Part shown: positions 32,522-35,381 of the stretch, piece after piece | Numbering within the stretch: position 1 is the stretch's first letter | Layout of the letters: every line of letters begins with the position of its first letter | DNA from: Fluviicola sp. | GTDB taxonomy: Bacteria > Bacteroidota > Bacteroidia > Flavobacteriales_D > Crocinitomicaceae | Reading direction: 5' to 3' | Assembly: GCA_020849495.1 (NCBI GenBank) | Contig: JADLGD010000227.1 | Location: 1 to 35,381 of the forward strand | Length of the DNA stretch: 35,381 nt | Program-made: the position numbers and the translations under genes | Notes under the pieces: model-generated | The model's input: the letters and a program-made list of their open reading frames with translations, nothing else | Databases searched by the model: none | What the model was told of the DNA's origin: nothing

Positions 32522-33964
32522 ATGGAACGTATTCAAAACTTCATCAACGGTGTATTTGCTGAACCGACAAAAGGTCAATACATTGACAACTATGAACCAG
32601 CATCTGGTCAAGTGTACTGTCAGATTCCAAATTCTACTGAAGAAGACATTGAAGCAGCTGTAATTGCAGCTGAAAAAGCATTTCCCATTTGGTCAGCCAT
32701 GTCGGGTGAAGAGCGTGGGGCCATCATGATGCGCATCAGTCAAGGGATTGAAAAACGCATGGATCAATTCGTAGCTGCAGAATCGCGTGACAATGGTAAA
32801 CCACTTTCATTGGCGGCACATGTAGACATTCCGCGAGCTGTTTCCAATTTTCACTTTTTTGCCACAGCCATTGAGCATGTTTCTTCCGAATCGCATTACA
32901 TGGAAGGAGTTGGAGTGAACTATACAACTAGAAAACCAATTGGTGTTGTAGGCTGTATTTCTCCTTGGAATTTGCCCTTGTATTTATTCTCTTGGAAAAT
33001 TGCACCCGCTTTAGCTGCAGGAAATTGTGTTATTGCAAAACCATCAGAAATCACACCATACACCGCTTATCTTTTAGGTGAAGTCATCAAAGAAAGTGGC
33101 ATGCCAGCTGGCGTATTGAACATTGTACACGGAACAGGGCAATCTGCTGGAGATGCGATTGTAAAACACCCAAAAATCAAAGCGATTTCTTTTACAGGAG
33201 GAACAAAAACGGGTGAATACATTGCTCGTACTGCTGGACCGATGTTTAAAAAATTGTCCTTAGAATTGGGAGGAAAAAATCCGAACATCATTTTTGCTGA
33301 TTGTGATTTTGATGATATGATCAAAACAACTGTCCGCTCATCGTTTGCCAATCAAGGTCAAATTTGTTTGTGCGGTTCAAGAATTTTCGTTGAACGATCA
33401 ATATACAATAAATTCAAAGAAGCATTCGTTGCACGTGTTCAGCAATTGACGGTCTCACATCCAAGTGATCCAAATGCAAAAATGGGAGCCGTTGTTTCCA
33501 AACCACACATGGAAAAAGTACTTTCTTATATTGCATTAGCTAAAGAAGAAGGTGGAACTGTTCTTTGTGGTGGACATCAAGTGAATTTACCTGCACCGTA
33601 TGACAATGGTTATTACATTGCACCAACCGTTATCGAAGGATTGGCGTATGATTGTAGAACCAACCAAGAAGAAATTTTTGGACCAGTTGTAACGATTACT
33701 CCGTTTGATACTGAGGAAGAAGTTTTGATGATGGCCAACAGCACCCAATACGGTTTAAGTGCAACGATTTGGACTTCTGATTTGAAACGTGCGCATCGTG
33801 TTGCAGACAAAGTACATTCTGGGATTGTATGGATCAATTCATGGTTGGTACGTGACTTAAGAACACCATTTGGAGGAGTAAAAGCTTCTGGAGTTGGAAG
33901 AGAAGGCGGCTGGGAAGCTATGCGATTCTTTACAGAAGCTAAAAACGTGTTTATTTCATATTGA
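32522..33964 (+). CDS. NAD-dependent aldehyde dehydrogenase, ALDH8A1 / 2-aminomuconate semialdehyde dehydrogenase-like
   Basis: A 480-aa ALDH of standard length. Catalytic C282 (NQGQICLC), general base E248 (LELGGK), N150 (SPWNLPLY) and the NAD-binding FTGGTKTGEY (224-233) are present. Long stretches (NFINGVF, VYCQIPNS, VRSSFANQGQICLC) closely match what I remember of human ALDH8A1 and bacterial AmnC/NbaE enzymes, which oxidise 2-aminomuconate 6-semialdehyde in the kynurenine branch of tryptophan breakdown. No other gene of that pathway is in the window, so the substrate stays inferred. ATG 32522 is chosen over the upstream TTG. It ends 2 bases from the convergent gene at 33967. Confidence 0.92.
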   Translation: MERIQNFINGVFAEPTKGQYIDNYEPASGQVYCQIPNSTEEDIEAAVIAAEKAFPIWSAMSGEERGAIMMRISQGIEKRMDQFVAAESRDNGKPLSLAAHVDIPRAVSNFHFFATAIEHVSSESHYMEGVGVNYTTRKPIGVVGCISPWNLPLYLFSWKIAPALAAGNCVIAKPSEITPYTAYLLGEVIKESGMPAGVLNIVHGTGQSAGDAIVKHPKIKAISFTGGTKTGEYIARTAGPMFKKLSLELGGKNPNIIFADCDFDDMIKTTVRSSFANQGQICLCGSRIFVERSIYNKFKEAFVARVQQLTVSHPSDPNAKMGAVVSKPHMEKVLSYIALAKEEGGTVLCGGHQVNLPAPYDNGYYIAPTVIEGLAYDCRTNQEEIFGPVVTITPFDTEEEVLMMANSTQYGLSATIWTSDLKRAHRVADKVHSGIVWINSWLVRDLRTPFGGVKASGVGREGGWEAMRFFTEAKNVFISY

Positions 33965-33966
33965 AA

Positions 33967-35319
33967 TTAACGCAATAGTTTTTGCTTTCTGAGTAAGCGA
34001 TCGACAGGGAAATGTAAAGATCCCCAAACTTCTCTTCGAAGTAATGAGTCGATTTTAAATTCTACGCGTGTTCCTTTGTAGTTCATTATTCCACTACAAG
34101 ACGATCCTTTTTCTGTTTTTTGAGGCGTATCAGATGTGTATGCACTCACATAATCTTCAAGAATATTGAGTTTCAATGGAGGCGAGAACAAGAAGCGGTA
34201 TTTGTTTCCTTGTTTGTTGATGATTCCTTTGGCAAACAAGCTGTTTATAAAGGCTTTGCTGTTTTCATTTACAGACATCAACACGCCAAATCCAGCTACT
34301 GGAACTTGTTTGGTTTTGCGAATTTCAACTTGATTAAAGTCTTCATCAAATCCCATTTCAACGATTTCCTCATTGACATATTGAACACCTCCTTCACGGT
34401 AACTCAAATCGCCATTCCAAGCTTCAAAAAAGGCATCTGTAGGGAAACTGATGCGTTTACCAACTGAAGCAATCCATTTATAAAGCGGGTGATTTTTATC
34501 TTTTTTGAATTGAGAAATGTCTAAATGTAAGTTCAGCATTTTGTCCAAGTTTTCAGTTGGAGCAAAAGCCATTCCCGGTTCTTTCAATTTAATTTTTAAA
34601 TCCACTTTGGTATGCACATAGGATTTGAGTTTGAATTGCAAGGAATCCATATCATGAGCAAACAATCCATAATCTATTCCATAGCTTTCTAATTCTTCGC
34701 TTTTCGCAAATACGACGAGCTTTTCATCGTGGAATGTTTGGATGTTTTCAAATCGTCTCCAATTCGATTCAATTTCTCCATTTTTTGCAAACAAAGCTTT
34801 TCCAAGTCGTTTTTTGATTTGATTACCATGATAAACGAATAAGAAATCCTTGTCATAATACAGGTAAACACCTAAAGCTTTCACTTTTTGTATTTTTTGA
34901 TCAAAGACCATCGTATCACTCACATCCACGAATTGTGAAAGGCGTAGTAAACCAGCATTGATTTTCGATGAATCCGTAACCGAAACAAAAGAACCCCATT
35001 CATCTGGTCCATTGCTAAAGAAGTAACCCGGTTTTTGCAAATCCAAGCCATAACTTTTTCCTTGACTAAGAATGAAATCATAGGTCATATACTCTCTGAA
35101 CGGAACCTTTTGTTTGTAGAGCATGGAAGACGTTTCTCGGGCTACATCCAATAGATAAAATCTACCGATGACATTCCCTTCAGGGATACGATCCATCAAT
35201 CTAGGTGATGGTTCTGGAGCAAATAAACTTGGACGTAAGTAAAGGAATAATCCCAATGCTGCGCACAGCATTACAATCAATAACACTTTATTTCCTATAC
35301 CTTCCGAACGTAGTTGCAT
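33967..35319 (-). CDS. Membrane-anchored periplasmic protein of unknown function
   Basis: A 450-aa protein with one N-terminal membrane helix (about 11-28, KVLLIVMLCAALGLFLYL) and a long periplasmic part of beta-rich repeats. A proline-rich linker (LFAPEPSPRLMDRIPEGN) follows the helix. The layout recalls the DUF4836-like proteins of Bacteroidota, but I cannot confirm this. No catalytic motif is seen. Its ATG overlaps the stop codon of the preceding gene by one base (TAATG), showing translational coupling with the gene at the right edge. It converges with the aldehyde dehydrogenase gene without room for a separate terminator. Confidence 0.75.
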   Translation of the reverse strand: MQLRSEGIGNKVLLIVMLCAALGLFLYLRPSLFAPEPSPRLMDRIPEGNVIGRFYLLDVARETSSMLYKQKVPFREYMTYDFILSQGKSYGLDLQKPGYFFSNGPDEWGSFVSVTDSSKINAGLLRLSQFVDVSDTMVFDQKIQKVKALGVYLYYDKDFLFVYHGNQIKKRLGKALFAKNGEIESNWRRFENIQTFHDEKLVVFAKSEELESYGIDYGLFAHDMDSLQFKLKSYVHTKVDLKIKLKEPGMAFAPTENLDKMLNLHLDISQFKKDKNHPLYKWIASVGKRISFPTDAFFEAWNGDLSYREGGVQYVNEEIVEMGFDEDFNQVEIRKTKQVPVAGFGVLMSVNENSKAFINSLFAKGIINKQGNKYRFLFSPPLKLNILEDYVSAYTSDTPQKTEKGSSCSGIMNYKGTRVEFKIDSLLRREVWGSLHFPVDRLLRKQKLLR

Positions 35320-35381
35320 TACTGTTTAGATAGAATGTAAGCGGTATTTACTAAATCCAATAAATATTTACCTGCATTGTC
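35319..35381 (-). CDS. Partial gene, C-terminal end only
   Basis: The minus strand carries an open frame entering from the right edge and ending with TAA at 35321-35319. The visible end is DNAGKYLLDLVNTAYILSKQ, an amphipathic helix. The stop overlaps the next ATG by one base, the usual mark of an operon, which supports a real gene. Family unknown. Confidence 0.55.
   Translation of the reverse strand, partial: DNAGKYLLDLVNTAYILSKQ

Noticed and set aside
34120..34467. Plus-strand open frame of 115 codons
   Set aside because: Wholly antisense to the membrane-anchored protein gene, which has a signal anchor and coupled neighbour; the frame is a shadow.

Overview
The window looks like chromosomal DNA of a free-living Bacteroidota bacterium, most likely Flavobacteriales (Crocinitomicaceae/Fluviicola-like is my best guess, not proven). 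Reasons: low GC; start sites without clear Shine-Dalgarno sequences; several genes preceded by the Bacteroidota -7 promoter element TAnnTTTG; a type IX secretion (T9SS) type A C-terminal sorting domain; a GldM-C-like protein; and family members that are typically flavobacterial (DEVD-type DEAD helicase, RprXY-like two-component pair, TPR histidine kinase with a LytTR regulator). No tRNA, rRNA, insertion sequence, phage gene or CRISPR array is visible.

Layout. 1-2150: tail of a secreted protein gene, then a divergent Lrp/AsnC regulator and a PLP-dependent methionine gamma-lyase-type enzyme, with two Lrp-like boxes between them. 2149-4527 (minus): a small secreted helical protein and an FBH1-like SF1 DNA helicase with a Myb/HTH-like tail. 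4726-6640: cysS and rnpA. 6745-9910: an orphan 141-aa protein, a TPR-containing histidine kinase and a LytTR response regulator, followed by three direct repeats spaced exactly 21 bp and a short structured, terminator-ended non-coding stretch. 10066-15400: a CtpA-type S41 protease, an O-antigen ligase-like protein, MgtE and a secreted fasciclin protein. 15586-17771 (minus): two secreted proteins, the first with a GldM-C-like domain.

18045-26957 is the most interesting part. It is one tightly coupled operon of five genes with no intergenic space: (1) an outer-membrane TolC-like protein fused to a degenerate GH18-like TIM-barrel domain, (2) an HlyD-like periplasmic adaptor, (3) a cytosolic zinc-ribbon (TackOD1-like) protein ending in a degenerate GGDEF domain that keeps the RxxD c-di-GMP inhibitory-site motif, (4) a processive family-2 glycosyltransferase with membrane segments, and (5) a T9SS-secreted CotH kinase-like protein flanked by lamin-tail domains. 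I infer a c-di-GMP-gated, synthase-dependent exopolysaccharide synthesis and export machine that resembles Pel and alginate systems in logic but not in parts.

27036-35381: a DEAD-box RNA helicase, an RprXY-like two-component pair, an OmpA-like secreted protein whose signal-peptide region contains a strong intrinsic terminator, an ALDH8A1-like (2-aminomuconate semialdehyde) dehydrogenase, and a membrane-anchored protein translationally coupled to a gene that runs off the right edge.
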